A DNA stretch of 64,000 bases, from positions 1 to 64,000 of the forward strand of contig NBAY01000001.1 of assembly GCA_002794775.1 (NCBI GenBank). Direction: 5' to 3'. Numbering within the stretch: the first letter of the stretch is position 1; every line of letters begins with the position of its first letter. Below are positions 42,712 through 54,929 of the stretch, piece by piece. The translations under genes and the position numbers were made by a program. The notes under the pieces were generated by a model. That model was not told the origin of the DNA and ran no database searches. It saw only the letters and a program-made list of their open reading frames with translations. This stretch comes from Porodaedalea pini. Its lineage: Eukaryota > Basidiomycota > Agaricomycetes > Hymenochaetales > Hymenochaetaceae.

Positions 42712-45152
42712 TCACAACCCCGTCTGTGCCGTCGTATTCAACGCCATCCAGAACTTGCACCGCTCAATCTCGTCTGCTGGTGTGACCTCCAATACGGAAG
42801 CGCTCGTCATCGAGCTCATGTTCGAAGGTTGGTTGAGGACCATGCGCTCGCCAGTTGCAAACGGCATCCACTCGGGTGAAATTAGCTCTCGGGTGGTTGA
42901 CGGGTCTCCAGACGACACGAATGACGTCCAGAATGCGATTGCCTCTTTTGAAAGTTCAGCTTCAGTCTAGTAAGGAAGCCATAAGCCTCATTTGATTAGA
43001 AAGGATAACGAGATAGGAACCCTACGCTGTTGAACGCAGTGAATAGGAAGCCGGCGTTTGGCTCAGAGCTAGTAGAAAGAAAGTAAAACAAGTTCAGTAG
43101 GACTCCAGGCGTGGCGATAATACAAACGCACGTTATCCCTATAAGTATGAGCTCTTTGATGAGCGATGGCGGGGGTTCTGAGGGAATGTCACATACCGCT
43201 GAACAGATAGAAAAGGTCGGAGGTATGCATCACACCCTCGTACGGAGTCTCAGCAAGCAAAACAGGATTTGGAGAATTGAATCTGCAACACATAAAGTCT
43301 ACTTTCAGTATTGCGAGTTCGAAATGGTTGTATCTTTGGTTACAAGCTAAGCCATGCGTTACCTAAACGTGAAGACGTTGTTTACACCCTTTTCCTGGAG
43401 CCTGCCTGCGAGGAACCAGTCCCTGGACGCCGTACAGGACCCGATCAGCGATAAGATACAAAAGTATAACAGAATGATCGAGCATACATGCATCCGAAGA
43501 CAATTTCCTGAGCCATAGTCGATGCACGATCGTACTGCGTCGCAAATGGGCTACCAGGAGTCCCAGGAGCCGGATAAAGAGCGAGCGCCTTTTGGATCGT
43601 CTCATTCGTCTGTAAATCATAAAATAATACGTAGTCAGGCTACATCCGTCGCGTGTCAGCAAGCATCATTAACGCTAACTCACTACACGCGATCCAAAGC
43701 GCTGGAATACAAGTCTTGCAATGTCCGCGTCTGTCACGAAATCTTCCGGAGGGCCGCCCACGAACGTGCGTCCGTCGTTTGTGCAATGTCCGCCTATGAA
43801 GTCGACCGCGCTGAAGTTACCAGACGTGATGAGCGTATTCGGCAGATCCGGAAGAATGCCGTTGGGTCCATCAACAACAGGTGAAAACCCTCCGGCCTGG
43901 TTAATGGCAGCTACAATGGCACCTGTAGTTAAAGATAGCTCAGTATTGATCAGCCAACACATATGCGGAGTACATGAGACGAGTGGCTAACCAATAGAGG
44001 CATCCCGAAGACACGACATAGCCTGCGGTCCGGAGTCGGGACATCCAACAACGTCCGTGACAGTTTCTAAAGGAGTTTTGTCGGAGTAGGGGAAGAATAA
44101 AATAAGGCGAAGCTTACTGAACGTCGCTTCGGATTCGTCGGCCGTGGGGATAGGGCCATAGCCAATGGACTGTGCAATGCTACGCTTGAACAAGGCCGGC
44201 TTAGAGCCTAAGTAAGAGCCATTAGTCCGAATGACAATGATCTCGTTCACTAAGAGTATCGACCTCCATAGGCAACTATGTGCATTACAACGCTCGCACC
44301 GCCCGCGCTCTCACCGTCAATCGTGATCTCGTCCGGATCACCACCAAAACTTGCAATATGACGATGCACCCATTCAAGAGCGGCGCGTTGATCGAGCAAT
44401 CCCGCATTCAGATCGCCATCTGCTTGCACTGCACTGCCAGACAGGAATCCGAGCAAATTGAGGCGATAGGCAAAAGACACGCCGACGACCTTCGGGTCCG
44501 ATTGATTGACCATATCGTATAACGGGAAGCTTTGAGGTGTCTGTGAAACACAATAAAAGCTACCAAAAAGGCAAGGGCGCAGGTGTACGCACCCTGTCAA
44601 AAAATCCTCCTCCCTTTCATCATCTTTTAGTGCATGCAACTGTGACGGAAGAAAGGAGACGAAATACGTGGATATAAAATATGACAGGAAGTTTGTCGCC
44701 TTCTTTTGCATCACTTGGCTTCCAAACATTGATTTTTAAGCAATCTGAATGTCATTGTGTATTGATTTGACAGATCTCAGGCATGTTTTTAGGACTGCAG
44801 ACACACCTTCTTCTCCGATGCCAACCTGGGCCGGCTGCTGGATGCACGGTGGACCCCAGCTGCGGGCATCGGTAACGGAGACATTTCCAGAATTCACGAT
44901 GCTCTCATCCAGCTGTACTGGCGCTCGAAAACGCAGGTCCCCAAGTGGAGGTTGCGCGTATGGAATACCTCCAAAGAAAGTTACAGGTCCGTTGACCTGA
45001 CCCGTCGGAGATGTGGAATTTCCAGCAAATGCAGCATATCCGAGATTGACCACAGGCCCGAGAGGCGAGGAGAGTTGAGGTAGCGCAAAGACCAGGCATG
45101 ACGCCAAGATCAATTTGAGATAGCACAATAGGATTGATTTCGAGAGGCCCAT
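42712..45152 (-). CDS. Secreted type-B carboxylesterase/lipase
   Basis: A many-exon gene. Signal peptide MGLSKSILLCYLKLILASCL, then GGIPYAQPPLGDLRFRAP. First exons 45152-44807, 44744-44668, 44613-44593 (21 nt), 44540-44264, 44207-44118, then from 44066. Catalytic triad: nucleophile in IDGESAGGASVV; acid in GGHCTNDGRTF (Asp where the family often has Glu); His in GVMHTSDLFYLF near 43210. The oxyanion hole is split by introns: His ends exon 2 and GGGFFDR is the whole of exon 3. PVVDGPNGILPDLP and the C-terminal DEIERCKFWM are family hallmarks; it ends ALNTTAQTGL. Hydrolyses carboxylic esters outside the cell. No lesion seen, though late exons were traced only roughly. Confidence 0.85.
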
Positions 45153-45627
45153 GTTGAGATCGCAAGGTGTTCAGCGCAGTGCGCCTTAGTCTCGCTCACC
45201 ATCTTCTCCGTTGGCGAAGTTTTATAAATCCATCCACAGCCCGACATCCCATGATCGTAACTTGGACACATGTCTCGTCTTCTGCAGGGTGTTTTGAGAA
45301 TTCATTACATCTTTCATTACAGCGGTCCGAGGAAGATATCAACGGCACGCAGGAGAAGAGAACTGTACCGACAAGACGTTTCGTGAAGGTCGTGTTCGGT
45401 TAAGCCTTTACACGAGCCCGTGATCTCACGCCCATGTGCAGCGCGCGCGTCATATCCCATAAATAGTTAGGTATTCTATTATGGTTAGGGTTAGGACCGG
45501 CTAGAGACCAAAAGAAAAGCCCACCCAGCCCGAGGGCCGAAGTGGGACAGGAAAATATTTAGACAGTGCATACGGCATAAACCGCATACAAACCATAGGA
45601 TCCCTCTGGGGACAAGGTCGCCGTGCT
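45153..45627. other. Divergent intergenic region
   Basis: About 475 bp upstream of the carboxylesterase and the small plus-strand gene. Contains GGTTAGGGTTAGG at 45484-45496, two telomere-like units, too short to mean much. No gene seen. Confidence 0.5.
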
Positions 45628-46081
45628 ATGGAAAGTTCCCATGGCCCACACTCCCAAGACATGAAGGGGAATGCACCATCAAGGTAAGTATAAAAAAGGA
45701 AATTTTTATTCTTACAGCTCATCTTTTTATACTGCCAGCAAGGCGCGTGCACGGACCATCTCTGTCTTTGGCAAGTTTCCAGACTGTGTTTCCTATCGAC
45801 GCTCGTGGACAAACAGACTATCGTCGATGAGCTGTGCAAGGCCGCACGGAGCTCATATAATGATGTGCTTGCGAAATACTTGACAAGAGAAACAGAGTAC
45901 GTAGCCTTACAGCGTATCCGCAAACTCGAAGCTGAAGAGATTCAACAGGTCTGCCATTGCCCACCTCAATAAGCAAATGTTTTTAAAGAGCATCGAGCTC
46001 AAAACATTTCGTAAACTGGTTGACGACAGGGGAAACGACCTAGATCATGCAAGCCTCTATTTACTCAAAAAAATGTCTTAA
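45628..46081 (+). CDS. Small spliced protein, unrecognised
   Basis: Four exons (45628-45683, 45718-45763, 45817-45948, 45989-46081) sum to 327 nt, or 108 residues, with all phases closing and canonical GT-AG ends. It starts MESSHGPHSQDMKGNAP, then a helical, charged region (TIVDELCKAARSSYNDVLAK, LQRIRKLEAEEIQQ) and ends YLLKKMS. No signal peptide or membrane span. Introns are short (34-53 nt), so splicing is the weak point; the last could be retained, giving an earlier stop at 45972. I recognise no family. It could also be the remnant of a larger gene. Confidence 0.4.
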
Positions 46082-46380
46082 GCCTGTTTAAAAGATTAAT
46101 ATTTGTCGAACACGATCGAACCTTGCCCGCGTGTCAACCCAATAGGCGAATGGAAAGCAACTGACATTAAGAGAAACGAAAGAAAGACGACTACATAGAC
46201 AAAGCAGTACACAGAAAATAGCAACTTGGAGTGCTTAAGGCGACCGAGGAAGCGGTGATGTTAAGGAAAACAGATCGGCACAGCTATACAATACACAAGA
46301 ACATCAAATCCACATCAAGACAGCGTCAAACAAAATATACAAAGGAACATATCTCCGGGCATTCTATGGGGAGGCGCAAG
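46082..46380. other. Convergent intergenic region
   Basis: About 300 bp between the small plus-strand gene and the stop of the kinase gene. AT-rich 3' flank; nothing recognised. Confidence 0.5.
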
Positions 46381-48277
46381 TTAACATTGCTTGTCAGTGG
46401 GTAGTTCGTCGAGGACTTCGTGTATCGACGGCCGCTTATCCGGATCCTCGACCCAGCAGCGCGACAGCAGGTTCCAGAGCGCTTCGTTCATTCCCCGCTC
46501 AATCATCTCTGGGCCCTCAGGCTTGCGGGGTCGTTCTCCCTGCTGCATCTTGATAAGCACCTCCGGAGTGCGCTTGATGTGTGAGAACGGGGGCTGGCCG
46601 GTCATCAACTGGCGAACGAAGAGTTATGAGCGCACGTGAGCGGAATAGCAAAAGAAAAACGAACCTCGAGCACGGTCATTGAGTACGCAAACACGTCTGA
46701 TGCGGTGCTCAACACGCCCGGCGCGGAGCACAGTTCCGGTGCAAACCACCTATACGACTCTGATACGCCGCGGCTTTGCGTGAATGGCATGCCGGTCAGG
46801 TCTTCCATCATCTATGGAACGGATCAAGATCATGAAAATAAATGCTTGAAGCCGTAACGTACCTTCGACAGCCCGAAATCAGCGAGAAGAGGGTTGCCCT
46901 TCTGGTCAATGAGGATGTTTGCACCCTTGATGTCGCCATGCGCAATAGGAGGATCGTATGTGTGAAGCAGCCTCAGGCCCTCAGCGATACGGCGGATGAT
47001 GCGCTTCCGGTCGACGTACGGATACTTATTGACATACGTGATCGCGTCGCCATAGTCCATCCACGGGCTAACCATGTACCTGCCTTGAAACGTTAGCACG
47101 ATACCGGTAGTTCTGTTTGCACATCAAGACGAACGGATAAGGTCCGTCGGAGAGACAAGCACCCCAGAAGGGGAGCATGTACTCTCCCTTGTCCATCTCC
47201 CAGACTTTCCGCCAGATCGTGACCTCTCGCAAAAAGCGCTGTCATGGAAATATGTCAGATAAGGAAAGAGTTAGGAAGAGAGGCTGCCTCACGTCACGGA
47301 TCTTGGGCGTGACCTCAATGCCTCGGACGACCTTGATGGCGCAGCGCTCCTGGCCGAGGTATTCGCCCATCCAGATGTCGAATGCGGCGCTGCCGCCAAC
47401 GGGATTACTGCTGACGCGGCGTACCTCGCCGTGCTTCAGCTCGAGCTTAGGCAGTAGCTGACCGGACGATTTCTGCATGCTGAAAAGGTTCCTCTGAAGC
47501 CCATTGTGACGGTGATCGCCAACCGGGTAGCTGCCCATGAGCTGACAGAGCTACTCAGAAGAGATCTTAAAGACGAAAGAAAGAACCTACGTCCTGCATA
47601 CGCGCCATCATGTCCATGACCTCGATGTGATTCGCAGCGACCGTATCACGCATGAGTGTTTCGGCATTCTTGATGTCCGAAAGGAAGCCTATCGTTTCGC
47701 TCTGGTCTTCTTGTCTGTGTCGCTCGAACTCGGCCATCCATTTGTGAACCTCCATGGCAGAAGTGATATTGAAGGTTTCGAGGAAGGAGTCGATGGCTTG
47801 GTGACAACGCTTCACGTCCTCAGCTATCTCGTTTTGTAGGAAAAATTGCTTCAAGACCCGTGCTTCCGTCCAAGCCACCATTCTCTGTCTGATCTCCTCT
47901 AAGAGCCTACAGTGCATCAGCTTAGGTATGTGCCCTGAGACGCGCGCCATATACGCACTGCTGACTCGATTCCACCATATTCTGCATTTTATCGGGCGCG
48001 CAATTGGAGCTACTGTCCTTTAGCGCGTAAAGCACTGCTTGACAACGACCGCCCAGCTCGCGGATTTCATGCCTGATGCATGATAGTTAGATCACCGCCA
48101 GACTAGGACACGAGGCACAGCGTACTTGTTCGTCCTGACATTCTCGCAAAGCTTCAAAATGCCGATAACGATGCCCACGGCCGGGGAGAGGTACGGCACA
48201 GGCGCGAAGTCGGCCGCGAGAACCGTAGCCGCAGCGACCGACGTCGTAACCACTCTGATGCCTGATCTAGCAGCCAT
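46381..48277 (-). CDS. TKL-type protein kinase with MLKL-like N-terminal helical domain
   Basis: Multi-exon, start MAARSGIRVVTTSVAAATVL at 48277; first exon 48277-48126 (phase 2). Residues 1 to about 190 are helical: PYLSPAVGIVIGILKLCENVRTN then HEIRELGGRCQAVLYALKD, resembling the four-helix MLKL N-terminal domain used by many Agaricomycete kinases. After a linker comes the kinase domain: CAIKVVRG lysine, HGDIKGANILI catalytic loop (HGD in place of HRD, usual in fungal TKLs), DFGLSK, SYRWFAPEL activation segment, RCWVEDPDKRPSIHEVL end. It stops at 46381 after TDKQC. A Ser/Thr kinase; MLKL-type domains in animals permeabilise membranes in necroptosis, so a role in regulated cell death is possible but unproven. 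Confidence 0.82.
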
Positions 48278-48612
48278 GACAGGATATTGAGGTGTACCGG
48301 ACAACTCAGTAACTCAGTGGTGAATTAGTGGGGAGATGGGACGAGGACGCAGTCTAGTACTGGGAGCCTGGCGCGCTGTGTGGCCTCTGCCTTTGAGAGG
48401 CCTATATGTAGCCCTGGATCGATAACCCATCACGAAGCTACGCAGCCTTCACTAGACGCCTACACTGGATGTGGATAGAGAGCCACACGAGGCAGCTGCC
48501 AGGGGTCACGCCACTTAATATGTCACATGCCTTGTATTAGATTTGTATTGCGTGACTGTAACGAGTACCGCCTCTACTACATAGTAATAGTATAACTTGA
48601 ATCTAAACCACG
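48278..48612. other. Divergent intergenic region
   Basis: 335 bp between the kinase and SWSAP1-like starts; promoters expected. No motif stands out. Confidence 0.5.
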
Positions 48613-49664
48613 ATGTCGTCCACTTTGTTTCCCACTCCTGGGCGTTCACTGCCTTCCTTCGACAGTCTACTAGTCAAGGGACCCTACTCGCCTTCTGCAC
48701 CGGTTCATCTCTGTATTTCCCATCTGCAGGCCAATGCGGGAAACGTATTGTTCTTGACACCCAGTCGACAATCCTTTGCGACCCCATTACAGGACTTCAA
48801 CGATGAATGGCTCACTACGAATGCAGCGAAAGGACAATATTTGGGTTTACTATCCAAAATCAACATCTAGTATGATGGCTGCAGTTACCCGCTTTTGTAT
48901 ATGCGTCTTATACTTGGAATAGCTACCCTCCGACTACCGCACATTGGCTTCTGCTTCTCTCATTGTTCAGACCACTTTCTAGCTCTGCCGCTCCACCAAA
49001 TAAACCCGTCCTCCCGCATACTCCGTCTTTGATTGTGCTGCACGAGCCCTCAGCTTACTTCACCTCGGCGGAAGGTTCTCAACCGTACGTGGCTGTCCGG
49101 ACATCCATAGCACACCCTCATGCCTCCTCTGTGCCAGACCTGATCTCTCCCAATACCTGCAACTCATAACAACAGCCTTCTCCACCGCTTCCTTCCTATC
49201 TCCGCATAAAGGCAAGGCCACTCCTTTAGTCCTCTTCGATTCACGTCTGGGGGACCTCAAGCTTCCGATTGTACGTCCGCTCACGCCCTCCCGGCGTCTC
49301 TTCGGAGACCGACAAGGCTCGCCTGTGCGCCAGGAAAGGGTCGAAAAGTTCGTGGAAAAGTATTTCACATGGATAGGAAGTGTGACTGATGAATACGCCG
49401 AACAAAGTAAAATTTATTTCACTGCCTCTCTGTTACTTTTGACAACTATACATAGCCTCTAGGACGCCACCGAGGCACGGCACGTTCGACACACTCATAG
49501 GGAAGCGGACTGGCCCGTTCAAGCTGAGATTAGATAGGAGAATACCGTTAGAAGATGACTTCCAAGCGAACCAAATCATCTTTGAATGGTCGGAAATGAA
49601 AGGAGCGCGAAAGCCTCATTCGATGTTCAATGAAACTCGATTTGTTTTTAAGACGGACGAGTAA
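48613..49664 (+). CDS. SWSAP1-like RAD51-paralogue-type protein
   Basis: Four exons (48613-48869, 48923-49084, 49111-49406, 49456-49664) give 307 residues with phases closing. Segments line up in order with animal SWSAP1: NVLFLTPSRQSF (for VLFLT.R..), LSKINIYYPPTTAHWLLLLSLF (for KIRFQYPPST..LFRLL) and SLIVLHEPSAYF (for SLLLLDGLEEYL), i.e. a RecA-fold core with a degenerate or absent Walker A. Later parts (LVLFDSRLGDLKLPIV; RTGPFKLRLDRRIPLEDDFQ) are unlike named motifs. If correct it would partner a Shu-type SWIM-domain protein in homologous recombination. The match is from recognition only. Confidence 0.5.
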
Positions 49665-50335
49665 TTTAATTTGATGTCGCACGAGAGTACTTGATGTTGT
49701 ACTTGTAAGCAGTAGATATTCATCCCTCTCCGAATCACTATGGGTCCGCAATTGCTAGAAGAAGAATGCAAAATGTCTACCAATGTAGTTTACTCGGTTT
49801 CAGTCAGCCGTACATCCGCTCTCGTACTCGCACTTGGTCTCGAGTTGGAACTCATGATTATCAAAGAAGGTAGGGAAGGAAGGATCATGCCGACTAGGTT
49901 GTGCGCCTGACTCCGGGTTAGCAGGTTCGAGAGCATTGAACATAGACATCGATGGGCCTCAAACGCGCGAAACAAGCAGGCATATCATCTGACCAGACAA
50001 GGGCTACTGCGCTAAAGAGAGAAATAGTACCCTCGAATCGCTCTAGCTCTGTAGGGATAAGGATTCGAGGCGATAATTTAGACGGACGGACGTTCGAGAG
50101 GTATCTTGGATGAATCGATCTCTAAGACTCCACCGCCTACTCGTTGCAATACGAAATACAATAACGTTTAATCCTGTAGACGCCGCAGTACATTGACGTT
50201 CCAAGTAAATATGCAAAGTACGGTCACCGCGTCAGGTAATCTGGAGGTAGGATGGATGAGCTTATATCGTTTATACAGTAAGGATTTACACATGTCTAAC
50301 CTGGTGATACTGGCATGACCGTTTAAAAAAGGCTG
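49665..50335. other. Convergent intergenic region
   Basis: About 670 bp between the SWSAP1-like stop and the thioesterase stop. I see no gene, RNA or repeat that I can support. Confidence 0.5.
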
Positions 50336-50911
50336 TCATAATTTCGGTTTTGCGGACGGCTCAAGCAGGATTGCTCGAAGTCCGTCCGCAAGCATTGCAT
50401 TCATCTCTTTCACAGGACGCCTATGCACGCGGTCAACGAAGACGTGCGTATATCCACCCACAGCCTTCGCCGTATCGCTCTCCTTCCCGCTCTTGGAGTT
50501 TGACTCCTCCGCAGAGAAGAATCCGACCTCATATGAAACGGAACTGCGGCCAAGCTTCACAATTCTCAGACCAAGCGTAACGGGCTCGGGAAAGGAGAGA
50601 GGGGCGAAGAAGTTGCAGTACGAAGAGACGACCAATCCAATAGGTGGACCTCCTACTTCAGTTGATGAAGATGAAGGCACGCGGCCGCACCGCTCAGCGA
50701 GGTATGTGTTGACTATGGAGTCGATAAGGTGGTAATAAACGGCGTTGTTGACATGCGAGTATTGATCGTTGTCGCTCCAGCGGGTCCGATAGGTCAGAAA
50801 GTAACGATAGTCAGCTCGAGTACGTCGAGGGGCGTTTCTGATATCTGGCGGCATAAGATGCGTTGAGCAAGACACTGCAGCTCGTGAAGGCCGTGAATGT
50901 CCTGAAATCAC
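50336..50911 (-). CDS. Hotdog-fold acyl-CoA thioesterase (4HBT family)
   Basis: Single exon, 191 residues. The hotdog motif TRWSDNDQYSHVNNAVYYHL contains the catalytic Asp region of 4-hydroxybenzoyl-CoA-type thioesterases, followed by IDSIVNTYLAERCG, the strands VVSSYCNFFAPLSFPEPVTL and the C-terminal GGYTHVFVDRVHRRPV. It hydrolyses acyl-CoA thioesters; the chain-length range is not readable. An Arg/Ser-rich N-terminus could be a weak mitochondrial signal. The neighbouring gene at 57323 is also thioesterase-like and divergent; before the LINE inserted, the two probably faced each other across a short promoter. Confidence 0.85.
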   Translation of the reverse strand: MISGHSRPSRAAVSCSTHLMPPDIRNAPRRTRADYRYFLTYRTRWSDNDQYSHVNNAVYYHLIDSIVNTYLAERCGRVPSSSSTEVGGPPIGLVVSSYCNFFAPLSFPEPVTLGLRIVKLGRSSVSYEVGFFSAEESNSKSGKESDTAKAVGGYTHVFVDRVHRRPVKEMNAMLADGLRAILLEPSAKPKL

Positions 50912-51096
50912 GAGGATCAGCGCGTGCGCCTCGCGCCGGAATCACGTGGAGTTTGCTTTATAATCTGCTATCTACTACTAACAGACGCCCAACCGCACAG
51001 GAAACAGAACAGAACCAAGAAAATTACAGCGTAGCGCGCGAATGAGGGAAATGGTTAACGAAGGGGGCAAACGTAACGGAGTATAGAGAAACGTAA

Positions 51097-54000
51097 CTAA
51101 AGGTCAAAAGTTGGAGGTAACTCGGATAGAACGGGCATGCTGTCCGGCGGACGGCGAAATGAAAAGAAAGCAAATTTTAAGAGCAAGAGAAAGTTATTGG
51201 GACGAAACCAGTCCGGGAAGGACAATGGTAGGGATCGTTGACGATAAAGGCCGTTTCTGACTAATGCAAAAAAAGGGCAACAATTAAGAATGTGACGGAC
51301 ATCATGTTTGATACACACCGGGTCCGGGCAATGCGGTTGGAGGTTTCGGTCATGCAAATTGAGCGTATTCAGCATTAGGCTGACAGTGCGTGATAGAACT
51401 GTACGGTGTATCCTCTTTCTTGGGGAAAGCTTCAAGAATGGGTGTAGGGATCGCGTAGGATGAAGGATAAATGAGGACGGCTCGAGAATAGAGCGGTGTC
51501 CGCGCAAGTTAATGACATTGGCTTTCCAATCTCGAAGAAGGTTGAGATGTACTTGCACCTTCAAGTTAGGGAGCAAATCTGGTGTGGTCTCGAGGTGGTG
51601 ATTAGATGCGGCGTCTTTCACCAATTTATCAGCTTTGACATTGCCCAGTACTCCTCGGTGTGAGGGGAGCCACTGGACCGTGATATGGGAAGCCTCATGG
51701 TGGAGGGCGAGAAAAATCCCGCATAGGCGGCGGAAGGTGATGATAAAATCCGCATGTCACTCATCATTGGAGAAGATGAGTTGGATGCAATTAAGCGAAT
51801 CCAAGACGATATGTATGTGTATGGGTGTGAAGCATTTCGACAGGAGAGTGGATATACGACACATGGCTGCGATGAGCGCTTCCTGCTCCTCAAACAGAAT
51901 GTTCGAGTGAGAGTGTGCTGCTGAAGTAAAGACAGCAAGTTCTTGTTGATTATGCATGATGACGAATCCGTGGCTGCCGTTGTGGGAGCCATTGGCATCG
52001 GGGATGATGGAGCCATCTGTGAAGATAAAATATTGGTAAGGTGGGGGGTGTAAAAAGAAAGAATTAAAATCGCGAATAGCTTTGTGTTGTTGCAGTAAAG
52101 AAGGAATGGGAGTCATGATAAGACGCGAATGAATTGGGGTGAACGAAGGAAAGGTGATAACTTTAGGGATCGAAATGCCAGGAAGGAGAGACGATACTAA
52201 GTATTGGTTAGGAGAAGGATTGTGCTTGGTATGAGAGAGATAAGACAAAAGAAAACATTGCAAAAGTGCTCGGATGAAAAGGGGAAGGGGTGGACATGAT
52301 AGAAAAGATTCAGCCACAGACGGTTGAGTGCTTTTATGAAAAATTGAGTGAAGGAAACAATTTTGTGTTTTCTGGAGAATAGAAATGAACGAAGACTCAG
52401 GGAAAAGGACGGCGCCATAAATGGCGACAGAACGAATTAAACTGAAATAAAGGAGACGGGCATATTGAAGGTATGCGCCGTTAGACCGGTTGAAGAGAAA
52501 AGAACGTTGGTGTAATGTAGAAATGGCTTTGTTGGCCCGGGCTTCAAAATGGAGTTTGGGCGAAAGGTCATAAGAAAAGATGACTCCCAGCCATGTAAGG
52601 TGGCATAAGGGGTGGATAACGTGGTTGTTGGGTAAAGATAACGATGTGTTGGATGAAGAGGGAGAGTCTGTTAGAAAAAAGCGAAAAGTAAAGTCTGCTA
52701 TTGGGCAGTATGGAAGAATATGAAGGAGTTCGATGGCATCCGGATCAATGGATAGGCCAAGGGCTTGAAACTGAAGCAAAAGAAAATGGAATTGTTTGCG
52801 AAGATGGACTAAATTGGTCCGAATGCTAAGAGAGCGAGCATAAAGAAGGTGGTCGTCCATATATGCAAGTAAAGGACGGTCTGGCCCAAAACGAGAGTTA
52901 TAAGCCGTAATAACATCGGCCGCGGCGAAAATGGAAATGAGAGGAGATAGCAGGGACCCCTGAGGGACTCCACGGTTGGGTTTAATAAAAGGGGGGGAAA
53001 AGAAATTGTTAAAGTGAAAAGAAATAGGTCGGTCTCTGAGCCAGACCGAGAGAACACGAATGATGTTGGGATGAACGTTGGACTGAATAAGTTTATCTAG
53101 AAGACGGTTGTGAGAAATGTGATCGAAAAAACCTTGAATGTCAACTGTAAGGATGGAAGTGATAAAATAGTGATGACGGCGATATAATGCGGTGTCGCTG
53201 CTGCCACTATAAATGAAAGGATTGGTCAAAATAGATGAAAGAAGTTCATAACAGGCCGTAAGAGAAGATCGGTATTTCCAACACCCATGTTGAGCGTCAG
53301 GAAGAAGGTGGTTAAGTTCGAAAAATGGCTGGAGGAAGTTGAAAAGAATGCATTCGAACAATTTTCCAATGGTATCGACCAGAGTAATAGGTCGGAACGC
53401 TCTGGGAACTGAGAAATCAGAGCGCTTGGGTTTGGGAATGAAAGTAACGAGTGACATTTTTAAAAGATATGGGGAAATGACCGAGTTTCAAACATAAGGA
53501 AAAAAGGTCCGTGAAAAATTGTCTGCGATGCTCGATGAGGAGCTCCAAGTGTTTATACGAGATATGGCTATTGCCAGGGCTCGTTTCGTGGTCAATGCCT
53601 TGGAGCGCAGCGTGTATGTCCTTCATTTCGATGGGATGAAAATCACGAAGGGCCAGGAGAGGAATGACCTCCGGAGAAGACGTAAGGGGGGGAAGAATGT
53701 CTCGCAAAAGAGGGACGCTTTATCAGCTTCAGTCATGGTGAATGACCCGTTCGCCATACGAAGCGTGCTGATAGGGGCACGTCAGCGTGCAGTACCCAAG
53801 AACTGGTTGTGCCAGGTGGTATGCACGTCAGATTGCTGAAGACGAGAGCCGTAAAATGTGTTTTTGGCTCGGGTAGTCTCAATGTCGAGTCGTCTTTTGG
53901 AGTTAGGTTGAGGGTTATGGCAATATTCGCGATAAAGCTTGGAACACGCTTCGGACCACCAGTTGTTGGGGCTGAAGTATGAGCAGGGTTTTCGTTTGCG

Positions 54001-54900
54001 AAGAAAAAATGTTGCAAAATCAGAAATAGAAGAATTAAGAGCTAAAAGAAGGTCGTCCAGCACCTTGGGGGATTCGACCCCTGTTAATGAAAAGGAAAAG
54101 TGGTTAGAATCACAAAATTCCCCAATGAAGGTGGGTAAATCGCAAGAACGAATAGAATGAAGGGGGTGTTGTGTGGGTGCAGCCATTACATTGATATTAA
54201 ACGAAAAACGAATAGGGAGGTGATCAGACGGAATGTCCAACAAAGGATCGGCAATAGAGATATGGTCTATAAGGAGAGGGGCGAAATCGTCAGAAGCGAT
54301 TATAAGGTCAACGATGGATCTGGAACCAGTAGAGCGATTAAAATAGGTATGTTGGTTCGGTGGGTTGCAGACGGATAAGCCGTTGTTGTTGATCCAGTCA
54401 ACAAGGGCCGAAGATTTCGAAAAATCGTAAGATTGATCTGGGAAGGACCAAATCTCTGAATGATGATTAAAATCACCAGTAAGAATGTTAGAAGGAAAAT
54501 CAAGCGAAGGAAACGGGTCTTCAAACTTGTGTAAGGAAGGGGAATTATAAACATTCCAAAGTAAGAGAGGGGATAAGTCGTCCTGAGAAATTGAAATGAC
54601 AGTAATGTTTGGTGATAGATTGCTAGAAGCGTATAAGGAAATGCGATGGAGAATACGAGGATGTACGAGTGTACAACATCACGGTTTGGAAGGCGAAGAA
54701 GGTCGAAAAGCAGTGTAAGGAGTGGAATTGCGGATGTTAGACACTCGTGAACCAGACGGAGAAACTTTAGAGGGAATGATTGAAGAAATGGTGGGGATTT
54801 CTTGAAAGCAGATAATATCCGGAGCAGCGTGGGTGGAAGAGAAAGCTCATAAAAGATAATCGAAAGTAGGTTCTGAATTACGAAGGTTAAGGGAAAAAAC
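51097..54900 (-). pseudogene. LINE ORF2 (endonuclease-RT-RNase H), broken
   Basis: Endonuclease: DIICFQEIP, LTGDFNHHSEIW, SIVDLIIASDDF, SDHLPIRF (54780-54170), with at least two stops. RT: ISYKHLELLI, then after a frameshift near 53457 FIPKPKRSDFSVPRAFRPIT, TVDIQGFFDHI, GVPQGSLLSPL and the YMDDHLLYA catalytic box (near 52860). RNase H: FTDGSIIPDANG, EEQEALIAAM, LDSLNCIQLI, then a stop at about 51757 with the frame resuming as HRGVLGNVKADKLVKDAA. The C-terminal Cys/His motif CPDPVCIKHDVRHILNCCP follows. Confidence 0.88.
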
Positions 54901-54929
54901 CGAGATGGTGTCTGTCATGAAGTCTAATA

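Noticed and set aside
45484..45496. GGTTAGGGTTAGG, telomere-like
   Set aside because: Only about two units; too short to call an interstitial telomere.
45501..45923. 140-codon minus-strand open frame
   Set aside because: Antisense to the small plus-strand gene, unusual composition, no start context or family.
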